In this document: in pieces, positions 37,443-46,413 of the stretch | Numbering within the stretch: position 1 is the stretch's first letter | Layout: every line of letters begins with the position of its first letter | Assembly: GCF_900091625.1 (NCBI RefSeq) | Contig: NZ_FMIC01000002.1 | Location: 7,205,547 to 7,269,546, forward strand | Source: Micromonospora peucetia | GTDB lineage: Bacteria > Actinomycetota > Actinomycetes > Mycobacteriales > Micromonosporaceae | Reading direction: 5' to 3' | Length of the DNA stretch: 64,000 nucleotides | The notes under the pieces: model-generated | Database searches by the model: none | What the model saw: the letters and a program-made list of their open reading frames with translations, nothing else | What the model was told of the DNA's origin: nothing | Translations under genes and position numbers: made by a program

Positions 37443-39069
37443 CCCTTTCGCAGACGAGGGTGTTGTCGGACCGGGTCACGGGCGGTGGACAGCCGGTGAC
37501 CCGGGCGTATAGCTGGGCGGCCGTGTCGATGCCGGAGACGGGGTCGAACGGGACGATCGCCGCCACGTGCCCGTCCGGGCGGACCAGCACCAGGGTGTCG
37601 TTGTCGACTCCGAAGCGGCGCCGTACCCGGTCTCCCGGGTCGAACAGTGCCCGGTCCCGCAGCCCGGAGTCGTGCGGCGCGTCCCACCGGCTCACCACGT
37701 AGTGCCGCAGCGCGGGCGACTCCTGTGGCGGCAGCGCCGGGCCCCGGCGCGGGTCGGTGAAGTAGAGCGCCACGAAGGCGTCGGCGACCAGGTCGTGCAG
37801 GTGCACCGTGCCGGTCTGACCGAACAGCGGCAGGTCGGGGCTGCGCGCCCCGGCCAGCACCGGCAGCGGCTCGTCGCCGGCGGCGACCATCGACCAGTCG
37901 CCCGTGCCGCCCACGTCTAGGCGTACGCCGAGCATGGCGCGGGTGAACGCGTTGCCCCAGTTGCCGGCGGTCATCACCCCCGGGTCGTCGGCGCGCCGGG
38001 CCATGTAGGCCCGCGCCGCCGCGGCCATCGCCGCGGAGCCCTTGGTGGCGACCGGCTCCTGCTCGACCTGGTAACCGTCGAGCAGGCTCGGCTCGGCCCA
38101 GCCGCGCAGCACCCAGGCCATCCGCCAGGGCAGGTTGGAGGCGTCCAGGACCCCGGTGTTCAGGCCCAGCGCCCACATCGGGGTGATCAGGTGGGCGGCG
38201 TCGCCGAGCAGGAAGACCCGCCCGTCCTGCCAACGGTCGGCCACCCGCTGGTGCACGTTGTAGATGTTGGTGCCGACGATCTCCAGGGTCTTGGTGTCGC
38301 CGATGAACCGGCGTGCCTTGTCGACCAGCTCATCCCGGCCCGGCTCGGCCTGCCCGGCCGGCAGCGGATAGAGGAAGCGCCAGCAGTGCGGCTGGCGGAC
38401 CAGGATCATCCACTCCTGGGGGTCGCCGAAGTAGGCCAGGTACGGGTAGTCGCGCGGGTTCTCCACGTCCAGGTCGACCTTCAGGTCGACCAGCATGTAA
38501 CGCTCCTGGTACGTCTCGCCCTCGACCCGCGCGCCGATCTGGTCCCGGACGGCGGACCGACCACCGTCGCAGCCCAGCAGGTACCGCACCGGAACGGTCC
38601 GCTCCCCCTCGGCGGTACGCAGCCGCACGTCCACCCGGTCGGGGTGCTGGACGAAGTCGAGCAGCCGGTGTCCCATGTGCAGCGCGCCGGGGGCGGTGGC
38701 GTCGAGCCGCTGCTGCAGGATGGGCTCCAGCTCGTGCTGCGGGATGTTGATGACGAACGGGAAGCGGGTGTCCTCGGTGAGGTCCCCGGTCCGGACGCTG
38801 AGGGTCTGGGTGTTCGTGGCCCGGTCCAGCTCACCGATCTCGTCGATGCGCAGCGACCCGGCCAGCACGTCGTCCAGGGCGCCGTACCGGTGCAGCACCT
38901 CCAGGGTGCGGGTGAGGACGGTGCCCGCCTTGGTGTCCAGCGACAGCCGCTCGTCCTCCTCGAAGATGACCACCGGCACGCCGTAGTGGGCCAGGCCCAG
39001 CGCGGTGACCAGGCCGACGGGCCCGGCGCCCACGATACCCACCGGCAACTGCTCTGTCGGGCTGCTCAT
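37429..39069 (-). CDS. FAD-dependent aromatic hydroxylase, PheA/TfdB/MhpA type
   Basis: A 546-residue class A flavoprotein monooxygenase. It has the GxGxxG dinucleotide fold (VGIVGAGPVGLVTA, residues about 9-22), the DG motif (LGCDGGRSAVRD) and the GD motif (FLLGDAAHLITP), plus a C-terminal thioredoxin-like domain as in phenol and 3-hydroxyphenylpropionate hydroxylases. It would add OH to an aromatic ring using NAD(P)H and O2. Its ATG overlaps the SDR stop (ATGA). It is the strongest sign that this operon acts on an aromatic compound. Confidence 0.92.
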   Translation of the reverse strand: MSSPTEQLPVGIVGAGPVGLVTALGLAHYGVPVVIFEEDERLSLDTKAGTVLTRTLEVLHRYGALDDVLAGSLRIDEIGELDRATNTQTLSVRTGDLTEDTRFPFVINIPQHELEPILQQRLDATAPGALHMGHRLLDFVQHPDRVDVRLRTAEGERTVPVRYLLGCDGGRSAVRDQIGARVEGETYQERYMLVDLKVDLDVENPRDYPYLAYFGDPQEWMILVRQPHCWRFLYPLPAGQAEPGRDELVDKARRFIGDTKTLEIVGTNIYNVHQRVADRWQDGRVFLLGDAAHLITPMWALGLNTGVLDASNLPWRMAWVLRGWAEPSLLDGYQVEQEPVATKGSAAMAAAARAYMARRADDPGVMTAGNWGNAFTRAMLGVRLDVGGTGDWSMVAAGDEPLPVLAGARSPDLPLFGQTGTVHLHDLVADAFVALYFTDPRRGPALPPQESPALRHYVVSRWDAPHDSGLRDRALFDPGDRVRRRFGVDNDTLVLVRPDGHVAAIVPFDPVSGIDTAAQLYARVTGCPPPVTRSDNTLVCERDDNE

Positions 39070-39800
39070 CGCTCTTCGCTCCTCGGGTACGCCCGGTCAC
39101 GGGTGAGAGTGGATCCGGTCATGGTCGCGGCGGGCGAGAGCAGGAACATCAGCGGACCGACCACGTCGGCCGGCATGCCGATGCCGGTGGCCCGCGCCCA
39201 GTGCTCCCGTTCGCCACCGGTCGGGTTGGCCTGCTGGAACTGCGGGGTGTCCACCACACCGGGGAAGACGGTGTTCACCCGGATCCGGTGCTCGGCGACC
39301 TCGGCGGCGAGCGACTTGGCGAAGGCGATCAACGCCCCCTTGCTCGCCGCGTAGGCCGACGCCTGCGCCCGGCCGGCGGTGGCCAGGCCCGAGGCGAAGA
39401 CCAGGATCGCGCCCGACCGACGGGCGATCATGTCCGGCAGGACCGCCTGCGCGCACCAGACCACCCCGTCGAGGTTCACCGCCAGCGTGCGGCGCCACTG
39501 CTCGGGGTCCATGTCGACCACGTCGCACCGCGGCTGCACCGCCGCTCCGGCCACCAGAGCGTCGATCCGTCCGTGCTCGGCGAGCACCCGGGCGACCGCG
39601 GTGTGCACCGCGTCCCGGTCGGACACGTCCACCCGGTGCTCGTGCACCCGCCCGCTGGGGTGCGGCTGGCCCGAGGTCACGTCGAACACGACGGCCGTGC
39701 CCCCCGCGTCCGCGTACGCGTGGGCGAGGGCGGCGCCGATCCCGTTGGCGCCCCCGGTGACCACGAGCACCTCGCCGGTGGCGTCGAAACTGGCCTGCAT
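39066..39800 (-). CDS. short-chain dehydrogenase/reductase
   Basis: A 244-residue classical SDR: cofactor motif VTGGANGIG, the NLDG structural block, catalytic Ser in VFASGLATA and YAASK. Asp in VVFDVT after the second strand favours NAD(H). ATG 39800 follows GAAGGAGG by six bases. It may oxidise an alcohol or cis-diol intermediate before or after the hydroxylase encoded next. Confidence 0.9.
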   Translation of the reverse strand: MQASFDATGEVLVVTGGANGIGAALAHAYADAGGTAVVFDVTSGQPHPSGRVHEHRVDVSDRDAVHTAVARVLAEHGRIDALVAGAAVQPRCDVVDMDPEQWRRTLAVNLDGVVWCAQAVLPDMIARRSGAILVFASGLATAGRAQASAYAASKGALIAFAKSLAAEVAEHRIRVNTVFPGVVDTPQFQQANPTGGEREHWARATGIGMPADVVGPLMFLLSPAATMTGSTLTRDRAYPRSEER

Positions 39801-39834
39801 GTCTTCCTTCCTCCTTCGTCGGACTCGACCGGGG

Positions 39835-40914
39835 TCAGCCGACGCTGGCCGGTGACTGGAGCGGCACGCCCAGCCCGGCGGCGACCTCCACCAGTCCGGC
39901 GAAGACCGACGGCTGGAGCGCGACACCGTCGCGCGCCGCCCGGTCGTACCGGCCGGCTTCGATGTCACCGGGCAGGTGGACCCGCTCCGTGCCGGGTGCC
40001 AGCGCGGAGCCGAGCACCTGGTCGGCCAGGTCGTCGACCCGACGGGCGAGCTCCTCCGCGTCCTCGGCGAACGCCTCGGCGTCCAGGGCGAGGAAGAAGT
40101 GCGCGCAGTCGTTGGGCACCGACACGTCGGCGTAGAGGCCCTGGACCCCCTGGCCGTACGCCCCGCCGGACAGCACCCCGGTCAGTACGTCGATCATGAG
40201 CGCGAGACCGTATCCCTTGTGGGCGCCGGAGGGCAGCAACAGTCCCTTGAGCGCGGCGGCCGGATCGGTGGTGGGCCGCCCCTGCGCGTCGGTCGCCCAG
40301 CTCGCGGGGATCTCACGGCCCTCACCGGCAGCCAGCCGGACCTTGCCGAGCGCTGCCTCGGAGAGCGCCACGTCGAGGATCACCGGCTTGCCGCCCGCGC
40401 GGGGTACGCCCACCGCGAGCGGATTGTTGCCGACCACCGCCGAGGCGCCACCCGGGGCGGGCATCAGCGGGCGGGTGTTGGCCGCCGCGATGCCGACGCA
40501 TCCGCTGTTCGCGGCGAGGTCCACGTAGCGGAACGCCCCACCGAAGTGGAACGCCCGGCGGACGGTGACCACGCCGACGCCGTACGTCTGCGCCTTCGCC
40601 ACCGCCAGCCGCATCGCCTGGTCACCGGTGAGCTGACCCAGCGCGTGGCCGGCGTCGAGCACCGCGATGGCGCCCTTGTCCCGGACCGCCTCGGCCCGCT
40701 CGGCCCGGCTGACCGAGCCGGCCCTGATCCGGTCCACGTACATCGGCAGCAGCATCACCCCGTGCGAGGAGATTCCTCGCATGTCGGCGTCCACCAGGGA
40801 GCCGGCGACCAGACCGGCCGCCTGCTCGGAGTAGCCCAGTGCGCCGAAGACCGAGGCGACAGCGTCGGTGAGCCACCGGACCGGGACCGTCGGCGGGAAG
40901 TCCGGCGCGCTCAT
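39835..40914 (-). CDS. LDH2/malate dehydrogenase-family oxidoreductase
   Basis: A 359-residue NAD(P)-dependent dehydrogenase of the LDH2/MDH2 (YlbC/ComC-like) family. Diagnostic blocks are ADMRGISSHGVMLLPMYVDR with the catalytic His and LPSGAHKGYGLALMIDVLTG. The family reduces or oxidises 2-oxo acids, sulfolactate or ureidoglycolate. ATG 40914 overlaps the permease stop (ATGA). In an operon for an imported organic acid it may process the substrate or a late product. Confidence 0.9.
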   Translation of the reverse strand: MSAPDFPPTVPVRWLTDAVASVFGALGYSEQAAGLVAGSLVDADMRGISSHGVMLLPMYVDRIRAGSVSRAERAEAVRDKGAIAVLDAGHALGQLTGDQAMRLAVAKAQTYGVGVVTVRRAFHFGGAFRYVDLAANSGCVGIAAANTRPLMPAPGGASAVVGNNPLAVGVPRAGGKPVILDVALSEAALGKVRLAAGEGREIPASWATDAQGRPTTDPAAALKGLLLPSGAHKGYGLALMIDVLTGVLSGGAYGQGVQGLYADVSVPNDCAHFFLALDAEAFAEDAEELARRVDDLADQVLGSALAPGTERVHLPGDIEAGRYDRAARDGVALQPSVFAGLVEVAAGLGVPLQSPASVG

Positions 40915-41711
40915 GACCGGTCCGCCCACGGTACGAAGAACCGCTCGATCGCGGCGAGCAGGTAGAACAGCACGACACTCATCACCCCGAGCAGGATCAT
41001 CGCGGCGAAGGCCAAGGCGGTGTCGGCGCTGGCGCCGGAGGCGACGATCGCATAGCCCAGCCCTTCGGTGGCACCGACGAACTCGGCGATCACCGCGCCG
41101 ATGACGGCGAGGGTGATGGCGAGCTTGAGACCGACGAAGAGCTGCGGGATGGCGGCCGGCATCCGGATCATGCGGAACGTCTGCCACCAGTTGGTCTTCA
41201 GCGACCGGCCCAGCTCCACCAGGTCGGCCGGGGTGGAGCTGAGGCCGGCGGCGGTGGAGATGACGATCGGGAAGAAGCAGACCAGGAAGACCAGGAAGAC
41301 CTTGGGGAACTGACCGAAGCCCATCCACACCACCAGCAGCGGCGCGACGGCCACCTTCGGTACGGCGTTGAGCATCAGCAGCAGCGGGTAGACGGTCCGC
41401 TCCAGCATCCGCGAGGCGGTGACGATCAGCGCCAGCGGCACCCCGACCGCGATGGCCAGCAGGAAGCCCAGCAGCGTCTCGGTGAGGGTGACCAGGGTGT
41501 TGTCCCACAGGTAACCGGCCTGCTCGACCATGCTCTGCGCCACCTGCACCGGGGACGGCAGGATGAAGCTCTCCACCTCGAAGACGACCGTGATCGCCCA
41601 CCACAGGGCGGTGGCGGCCACGACGCCGAGCACGGGCGGGAGTTGCTGGACCAGGCGGCTCCCGGCGCGTGGCTTGTCGCGGCCGGTACGACGGGTTTCG
41701 GTGACCGTCAC
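40911..41711 (-). CDS. ABC importer permease, SsuC/TauC type
   Basis: A 266-residue permease with six membrane helices and the cytoplasmic EAA loop (LVELGRSLKTNWWQTFRMIRMPAA). GTG 41711 is preceded by GAGGAGGTGG and overlaps the ATPase stop (GTGA). The NMT1/SsuC class imports sulfonates, nitrate, taurine, pyrimidines or aromatic acids such as phthalate. Confidence 0.92.
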   Translation of the reverse strand: MTVTETRRTGRDKPRAGSRLVQQLPPVLGVVAATALWWAITVVFEVESFILPSPVQVAQSMVEQAGYLWDNTLVTLTETLLGFLLAIAVGVPLALIVTASRMLERTVYPLLLMLNAVPKVAVAPLLVVWMGFGQFPKVFLVFLVCFFPIVISTAAGLSSTPADLVELGRSLKTNWWQTFRMIRMPAAIPQLFVGLKLAITLAVIGAVIAEFVGATEGLGYAIVASGASADTALAFAAMILLGVMSVVLFYLLAAIERFFVPWADRS

Positions 41712-42475
41712 CGTGCCACCTCCTCGGGGGTCATGAGCAGATCGTGCAGTTGGGCGCGCAGCACGCCGAGTTCGGCCGAGTGGCCGTCGCGTCCCAGCGA
41801 ACGCGGACGAGCGATGTCGATGTCCACGATCTGCCGCAGCCGGCCCGGTCGCGGGCTGAGTACGACGACCCGGTCGGCGAGCAGCACGGCCTCGTCGACC
41901 GAGTGCGTCACGAAGAGCACCGTCGAGGCGTGCTTCATCTGCAGGCGCTGGAGTTCGACCGTGAGGTCGGCGCGGGTGAGCGCGTCGAGTGCGGAGAACG
42001 GCTCGTCCATCAGCAGCACCCGCGGCTGCTGGATGAGGGCCCGGCACAGCGAGACCCGCTGCTGCATCCCGCCGGAGAGTTCGTGCGGCAGGCGCTTCTC
42101 GAAGCCGTTCAGCCCGACCAGGTCGAGCAGTTCGTGCGCGCGGTTACGGGCGTCCCGTCGGTCCTGCCTGAACACCTCGGTCGGCAGCAGCACGTTGTCG
42201 ATGACCGACCGCCACGGCAGCAACGCCGGGCGCTGGAACATGAAGCCGATGTCCCGCCGTGGCCCCCGGATGGGGGTGCCGGCGACGGTTATCTCGCCCG
42301 AGGTGGCCTCCTGGAGGCCCGCCACCAGCCGCAGCAGGCTGGACTTACCGCACCCGGAGCGCCCGACGATCGCCACGAACTCGCCGTCGGCGACCTCCAG
42401 CGACACATCACGCAGGGCCTCCACGTCACCGGCCCGGGTGCGGTAGATCTGCGAAACGTTACGAATTCCGATCAT
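41708..42475 (-). CDS. ABC importer ATPase, SsuB/TauB type
   Basis: A 255-residue ATPase with Walker A (GRSGCGKSS), signature LSGGMQQRVS, Walker B (VLLMDEPFSALD) and H-loop (VTHSVDEA). It sits between the binding protein and permease genes and energises that importer. Confidence 0.93.
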   Translation of the reverse strand: MIGIRNVSQIYRTRAGDVEALRDVSLEVADGEFVAIVGRSGCGKSSLLRLVAGLQEATSGEITVAGTPIRGPRRDIGFMFQRPALLPWRSVIDNVLLPTEVFRQDRRDARNRAHELLDLVGLNGFEKRLPHELSGGMQQRVSLCRALIQQPRVLLMDEPFSALDALTRADLTVELQRLQMKHASTVLFVTHSVDEAVLLADRVVVLSPRPGRLRQIVDIDIARPRSLGRDGHSAELGVLRAQLHDLLMTPEEVAR

Positions 42476-42535
42476 GGTTTCGCCCCTCGCGGTGCACGCG
42501 GCAACCAGCCGCGCGCACCGCCGTCGAAGAGGAAG

Positions 42536-43537
42536 TTATGGCTTTGCGATGTCGTAGACGCCGAGGTCATCGGCGCTCGGCGTCGACTTGAGGGTGCCGG
42601 TGCCGGCGAGCAGCTTGATCATCGCCTCCACCCGCGCCCGGTCGAGCTTCCCGGCGGTCCCGCCGTCGACCAGGACGTACGGCCGCATCTCGGTGAGTTC
42701 GGCGGCGGCGACCTTCTCGTCGGCCGTCCGGTCGTGCTTCTTGAGCAGCTGGGCGGCTTCCTCGGGGTGCTCCACCGCATAGATCAGGCCCTTGACCAGC
42801 GCCGCCGTGAACTTCTCGACCTCTGCGCGGTCGCTGTCCAGCTTCGTGGCGGAGACCAGCAGGCCGTTGCCGTACAGGTCGGGCAGCTTGTCCGCGTACG
42901 GCAGCATGGTGACGGTCTTGCCACCGGCCGCCTTCTCCAGCAGCGGCTTGCCGGCGGCGAACTGGCCGATCGCGTCCACCGAGCCGGCGGCGAGCAGCTG
43001 CGGCAGCGACTGCGGCGAGGACGGGACGAACTTCACCGACTTCGGGTCGATGCCGGCCGCCTTGGCGTACGCCGGGAAAATGATCATGTTGGTGGAGCCG
43101 GAGCTGTCCGCGATGCTGGCGCCGGGCAGCTTCTCCGGCGAGTCGATCGCCTTGTCCAGCGAGGCGATGCCGGCCATCGACCGCTGGTGGATGGCGGCCA
43201 CCGCGCGCACCGGCATCTTCTCGTTGGCCATCGTGGTGATGACCCCGGAGAGGTCGCCGGTGCCGTAGTCGGCCTGCCCCGACCCGATCAGCTTCATGAC
43301 GTCGACAGTGCCGGTGCCGGGCTTGATGGTGACGTTGAGCCCGGCCTCCTTGAAGTAGCCCTTCTCCAGGGCGACGTAGGCGTACGAGTCCCGACCGAAC
43401 GTCCCGAAGGAGGTCAGGTAGGTGACGGAGGCGGCATCGGGGGAAGAATCGGCCTCCTCCGAACCACCACAGCCGGCGACGGTGAGGGCGAGAGCCGCTG
43501 TGGCAACGGCCGCGACGAGACGGGTACGAGCTGACAT
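42536..43537 (-). CDS. NMT1/SsuA-type substrate-binding lipoprotein
   Basis: A 333-residue periplasmic-type binding protein. The signal (MSARTRLVAAVATAALALTV) ends in a lipobox with Cys23 (AGCGGS). The fold blocks YVALEKGYFKEAGLNVTI and GSGQADYGTGDLSG are typical of NMT1/THI5-like proteins. ATG 43537 stands four bases after GGAGG. It is the first gene of the long operon, so it determines the substrate of the pathway. Ligand not predictable. Confidence 0.92.
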   Translation of the reverse strand: MSARTRLVAAVATAALALTVAGCGGSEEADSSPDAASVTYLTSFGTFGRDSYAYVALEKGYFKEAGLNVTIKPGTGTVDVMKLIGSGQADYGTGDLSGVITTMANEKMPVRAVAAIHQRSMAGIASLDKAIDSPEKLPGASIADSSGSTNMIIFPAYAKAAGIDPKSVKFVPSSPQSLPQLLAAGSVDAIGQFAAGKPLLEKAAGGKTVTMLPYADKLPDLYGNGLLVSATKLDSDRAEVEKFTAALVKGLIYAVEHPEEAAQLLKKHDRTADEKVAAAELTEMRPYVLVDGGTAGKLDRARVEAMIKLLAGTGTLKSTPSADDLGVYDIAKP

Positions 43538-43559
43538 GAGACCTCCTGCATCGGCGGGA

Positions 43560-43591
43560 TTTATCAAATGTCAAACTTCCCGACTCGTCAA
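43560..43591 (-). promoter_or_regulatory. candidate promoter of the catabolic operon
   Basis: On the minus strand TTGACG (43591-43586) is followed, after about 17-18 bases, by TTGATAAA (43567-43560). This is a reasonable vegetative-type promoter 22 bases above the binding-protein start. The rest of the gap to 43878 holds no gene I can support. Confidence 0.45.
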
Positions 43592-43825
43592 GACCTTGTT
43601 TTGGAAACACCGCCCCACCCCGGCGGCCCCAGCCCGGCGACCTCACCCCCACCAGGCCCACTGACCTGGCCGTACGCAACCCCGCCCTGGCGGCAACCAC
43701 CTTCCCGGTTGGATCAAGTCACGCTCCCACCGGCGATCCCGTCGTCGCACGACTCGGCACCGACCCGGTGGTTTCAAGCTGTGCTCGGACGGCCGGTTGC
43801 ATCGGAAACCGTTCGACAGAGGACT

Positions 43826-43858
43826 TGTACAGACTTACAATTTGTATCCATGTACAGA
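43826..43858. promoter_or_regulatory. AT-rich repeat region upstream of FBP-TetR genes
   Basis: TGTACAGA occurs twice in direct orientation (43826-43833 and 43851-43858), with AT-rich sequence between (cttacaatttgtatcca) that also contains short inverted TTGTA/TACAA pairs. It stands out in this GC-rich DNA and lies 30 bases above the FBP gene. It is a probable promoter/operator for the TetR protein encoded two genes on. Confidence 0.5.
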
Positions 43859-43887
43859 TTTGACCGAGAGATGACATCGTGCGGGCC

Positions 43888-44400
43888 ATGAGTCGGGACG
43901 AGGTGCGGGGTGCGATCGCGAACCTGGACGTGGTCGAGAGCAAGGTGCGTCTGCCGGCCTGGTTCGACGAGATCGCGTGGGGCAAGCTCGACTACCTCGG
44001 GTGGCGGGATCCCCGAGCGCCAATGCGCGCCTACCTGGTCACCGACATCGACGGTACGGCGTCGGGCGCAATGCTCCGCCAGAGTCCGAGCCGGGCTGAG
44101 CTCGGCGGGCGAGCGGTCATGTGCTCGCTGTGCCACTTCATGCGCCGCTTCAACGAGGTCGCCCTCTTCGCCGCACCGCGCCCCTCTGCGGACAAGCGCC
44201 AGCGGCTGAGCACGCTCGGCATCCTCGTGTGCACCGACCTCGACTGCGTCACGAAGGTGCACAGCGCGCCCGTCCTCGGGCCGCTCGACCCACCGGTCGA
44301 CGAGATGATTCAGGCGCGCAGGGAGGGGCTGCGGGTGCGTACCGTCTCGTTCCTACGCTCGGTGTCGAGCACTCCGCGAACCGTACGAGGGAGGGGATGA
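43888..44400 (+). CDS. FBP-domain (EF-G-binding, FusB-like zinc finger) protein
   Basis: A 170-residue protein matching the actinobacterial FBP domain family. The C-terminal treble-clef zinc finger is visible as CSLCH and, later, CTDLDC. FusB/FusC relatives bind EF-G and release it from fusidic-acid-stalled ribosomes. Whether this protein gives antibiotic protection is unknown. ATG 43888 is chosen; GTG 43879 would add three residues. Its stop overlaps the TetR start (ATGA), so both are one transcript. Confidence 0.82.
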   Translation: MSRDEVRGAIANLDVVESKVRLPAWFDEIAWGKLDYLGWRDPRAPMRAYLVTDIDGTASGAMLRQSPSRAELGGRAVMCSLCHFMRRFNEVALFAAPRPSADKRQRLSTLGILVCTDLDCVTKVHSAPVLGPLDPPVDEMIQARREGLRVRTVSFLRSVSSTPRTVRGRG

Positions 44401-44960
44401 TGGCGTACCTGGCGCGTGCAGAACGGCGACGCTCGATCGTGGAGGCGGCGGCCACCGTCGTCGAGCGCGATGGCTTGAGTGCGGTGACGGCCAGAGTCGT
44501 GGCGGACGAGCTTGGTGGGTCGCAGGGCCAGATCCACCACCACTTCGCGTCGACCGACGAGCTCGCCGGGGAGGCCTGGCGACACTACGCCGCGCAGCAG
44601 ATCGATGAATACGAGCACGAAATCGACGGCCTCGATGCGTACGACGCGCTCGTGCTCTTCTTCGCCGACCTCGTCAGTACCGACGGGGACGGGCACGCAC
44701 TCGCGCGGTGGGCCGAGGCGAACGCACACGCGCAGCAGCGTCCCCTCGTCGCGAAGAGCTACGTCGAGACGCTCACCCGGCTGACCGACGTCCTCGCCTC
44801 CGTCTTGGCCGGGGACTCCGACGCCGCGCGTGCGCGAACGGCCGCCTGGCGGATCCTCATGCTTGGGGTCGGGCTCGCCGGGCTCACCCGCATCACCGAG
44901 GACTCACCCGTGCCGGCCCGTGACGTCATGCTGTCGGCGATCCGAGCAGAGACGGATTGA
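44397..44960 (+). CDS. TetR-family regulator
   Basis: A 187-residue TetR protein with the helix-turn-helix RRRSIVEAAATVVERDGLSAVTAR / SQGQIHHHFASTDEL (shown in two parts). The ATG at 44397 follows GAGGGAGGGG and overlaps the FBP-gene stop. It probably controls its own operon through the AT-rich repeat at 43826-43858. The C-terminal domain resembles TetR_C of BetI/YcdC-like regulators. Confidence 0.85.
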   Translation: MMAYLARAERRRSIVEAAATVVERDGLSAVTARVVADELGGSQGQIHHHFASTDELAGEAWRHYAAQQIDEYEHEIDGLDAYDALVLFFADLVSTDGDGHALARWAEANAHAQQRPLVAKSYVETLTRLTDVLASVLAGDSDAARARTAAWRILMLGVGLAGLTRITEDSPVPARDVMLSAIRAETD

Positions 44961-45011
44961 CGTCTCGCCTGCGGCGGGAGTTGCAGTGCCGATCAGCGGT
45001 ACGGTTCGGGC

Positions 45012-45305
45012 GTGCTTGCCGTCGGCACGCGTCCGCCGATCTTTGTCGACATCGATGGTGTGCTCCTTCCGTTCCGGATCCGTCCGACTGGCGCGGATCG
45101 CCGTTCGAGCGTTGGCGCGAGCGCCGCTCCCGACCACTCCGGCAACCCGCTCCTGGAACGACTCGACCCCGGTGACGGGAAGCGTCTGCTCGGCCTGCCC
45201 GGCGACCTGGTCTGGGCGAGTACCTGGATGGCCGAGGCGAACGAGGTCGTCGCGCCCAGGCTCGGACTTCCCGCTCTGCCGGTCGTCGATTGGCCCGATG
45301 CGCGT
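45012..45305 (+). pseudogene. HAD-like domain protein, N-terminal fragment
   Basis: Begins at GTG 45012 with IFVDIDGVLLPF (catalytic Asp pair of HAD enzymes) and continues through GDLVWASTWMAEANEVV and LPVVDWPDA, blocks of actinomycete HAD proteins of about 170 residues. After about residue 97 the frame stays open but no longer resembles the family and runs antisense into the neighbouring methyltransferase gene. The expected WKT and DDE segments are missing in all frames up to 45485. So the gene is truncated by deletion or recombination, not by a simple frameshift. Confidence 0.65.
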
Positions 45306-45485
45306 ACGGCACCAAGACCGGCATTCGGGCGGTCGCCGGGTCCGCCCGGCACGATCACGGCGAGGACGACGTCCGCCCGCGCTCGTGTGGTGTCCGGCTG
45401 CGGCGCCTGTCCGCAAACGGGCGCCGCGGGGCAGGTAGCGCGATGGTGGCGGATAGCCGCCGGGCGACCGCCTGCGATCAGTGCG

Positions 45486-46310
45486 CTACCGCCGGGCGGT
45501 GGCGGCCCGCTGGCGTGCCGATTCGTACAGCACGACAGTCGCGGCGGTCGCCGCGTTCAGGGAGCTGGCGGACCCGAACATGGGGATCCGGACGAGTTGG
45601 TCGCATGCCTCGCGCCACCCGGAGCTGAGGCCGGTGGTCTCGTTGCCGATCAACGTCAGGGTGGGTTGTGTGAAGTCGTACTCGGCGGCGTCCAGGATGC
45701 CGTACTCATCTGTTCCCATGATGCTCATGCCGATGCCGTCGGCGCGGACGTCAGCGACCCAGGATAGAACGGCCTGGTGGGAGGGCACCCGGACCACGGG
45801 CAAGGCGAACAGCGAGCCGGTGCTCGCCCGGACCGCCTTCGGGTCGTACACGTCGGCGGCGTGGCCGGTGACGATGACGCCGCCGGCGCCGAAGGCGTCC
45901 GCCGACCGAACGAGGGTCCCGATATTGCCGGGGCTGGTGGGCCGATCGAACACGACGGTGAGCATGGTCGGACCGACCGGGATACGGCGCAGGTTGTCCT
46001 CCCGCAGCGCGACCACGGCCAGCAGCTCTGGAACCGTGTCTGCCTTACCTCCCAGTTCGTGCATCAGTTCACGCGAGACGGCGAACTTCTCGGCCCGGAC
46101 TGTGTCCAGGGCCTCGCGTGCCCAGCTGGACAGCTGCGCGCTGGTGTCGTAGAGCAGCTCCCGGATCTGCCAGCCGTGTTCGACGGCCATGGTGATCGGA
46201 CGCACGCCCTGCACGAGGAACTCGCCGCGTCGCTGCCGCTTGGTCCGATTGCCGAGGAGAGCTTTCCACTGCTGGAACCGCGCATTGCGGCCACTCACTC
46301 GCAGAACCAC
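45486..46310 (-). CDS. TrmH/SpoU-family RNA 2'-O-ribose methyltransferase
   Basis: A 274-residue SPOUT enzyme. It has the N-terminal substrate-binding region (RRGEFLVQGVRPI) and the three SpoU motifs: FDRPTSPGNIGTLVRSADAFGA, LIGNETTGLS and VRIPMFGSASSLNAA. It would methylate a ribose in rRNA or tRNA using SAM; TsnR-like resistance methylases belong to the same family. GTG 46310 is chosen because GGAGG lies about ten bases upstream. Its 3' end abuts the truncated HAD gene. Confidence 0.9.
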   Translation of the reverse strand: MVLRVSGRNARFQQWKALLGNRTKRQRRGEFLVQGVRPITMAVEHGWQIRELLYDTSAQLSSWAREALDTVRAEKFAVSRELMHELGGKADTVPELLAVVALREDNLRRIPVGPTMLTVVFDRPTSPGNIGTLVRSADAFGAGGVIVTGHAADVYDPKAVRASTGSLFALPVVRVPSHQAVLSWVADVRADGIGMSIMGTDEYGILDAAEYDFTQPTLTLIGNETTGLSSGWREACDQLVRIPMFGSASSLNAATAATVVLYESARQRAATARR

Positions 46311-46413
46311 TGCCAACCCGCCTCCGTCGCACGTAGCCCGCCCATGCCCTGCCTGCCACACTTCACCGGCCTCTGGCTCCCCGAGGTTTCCGACAAGGCC
46401 TTCGGCCAGGCGC

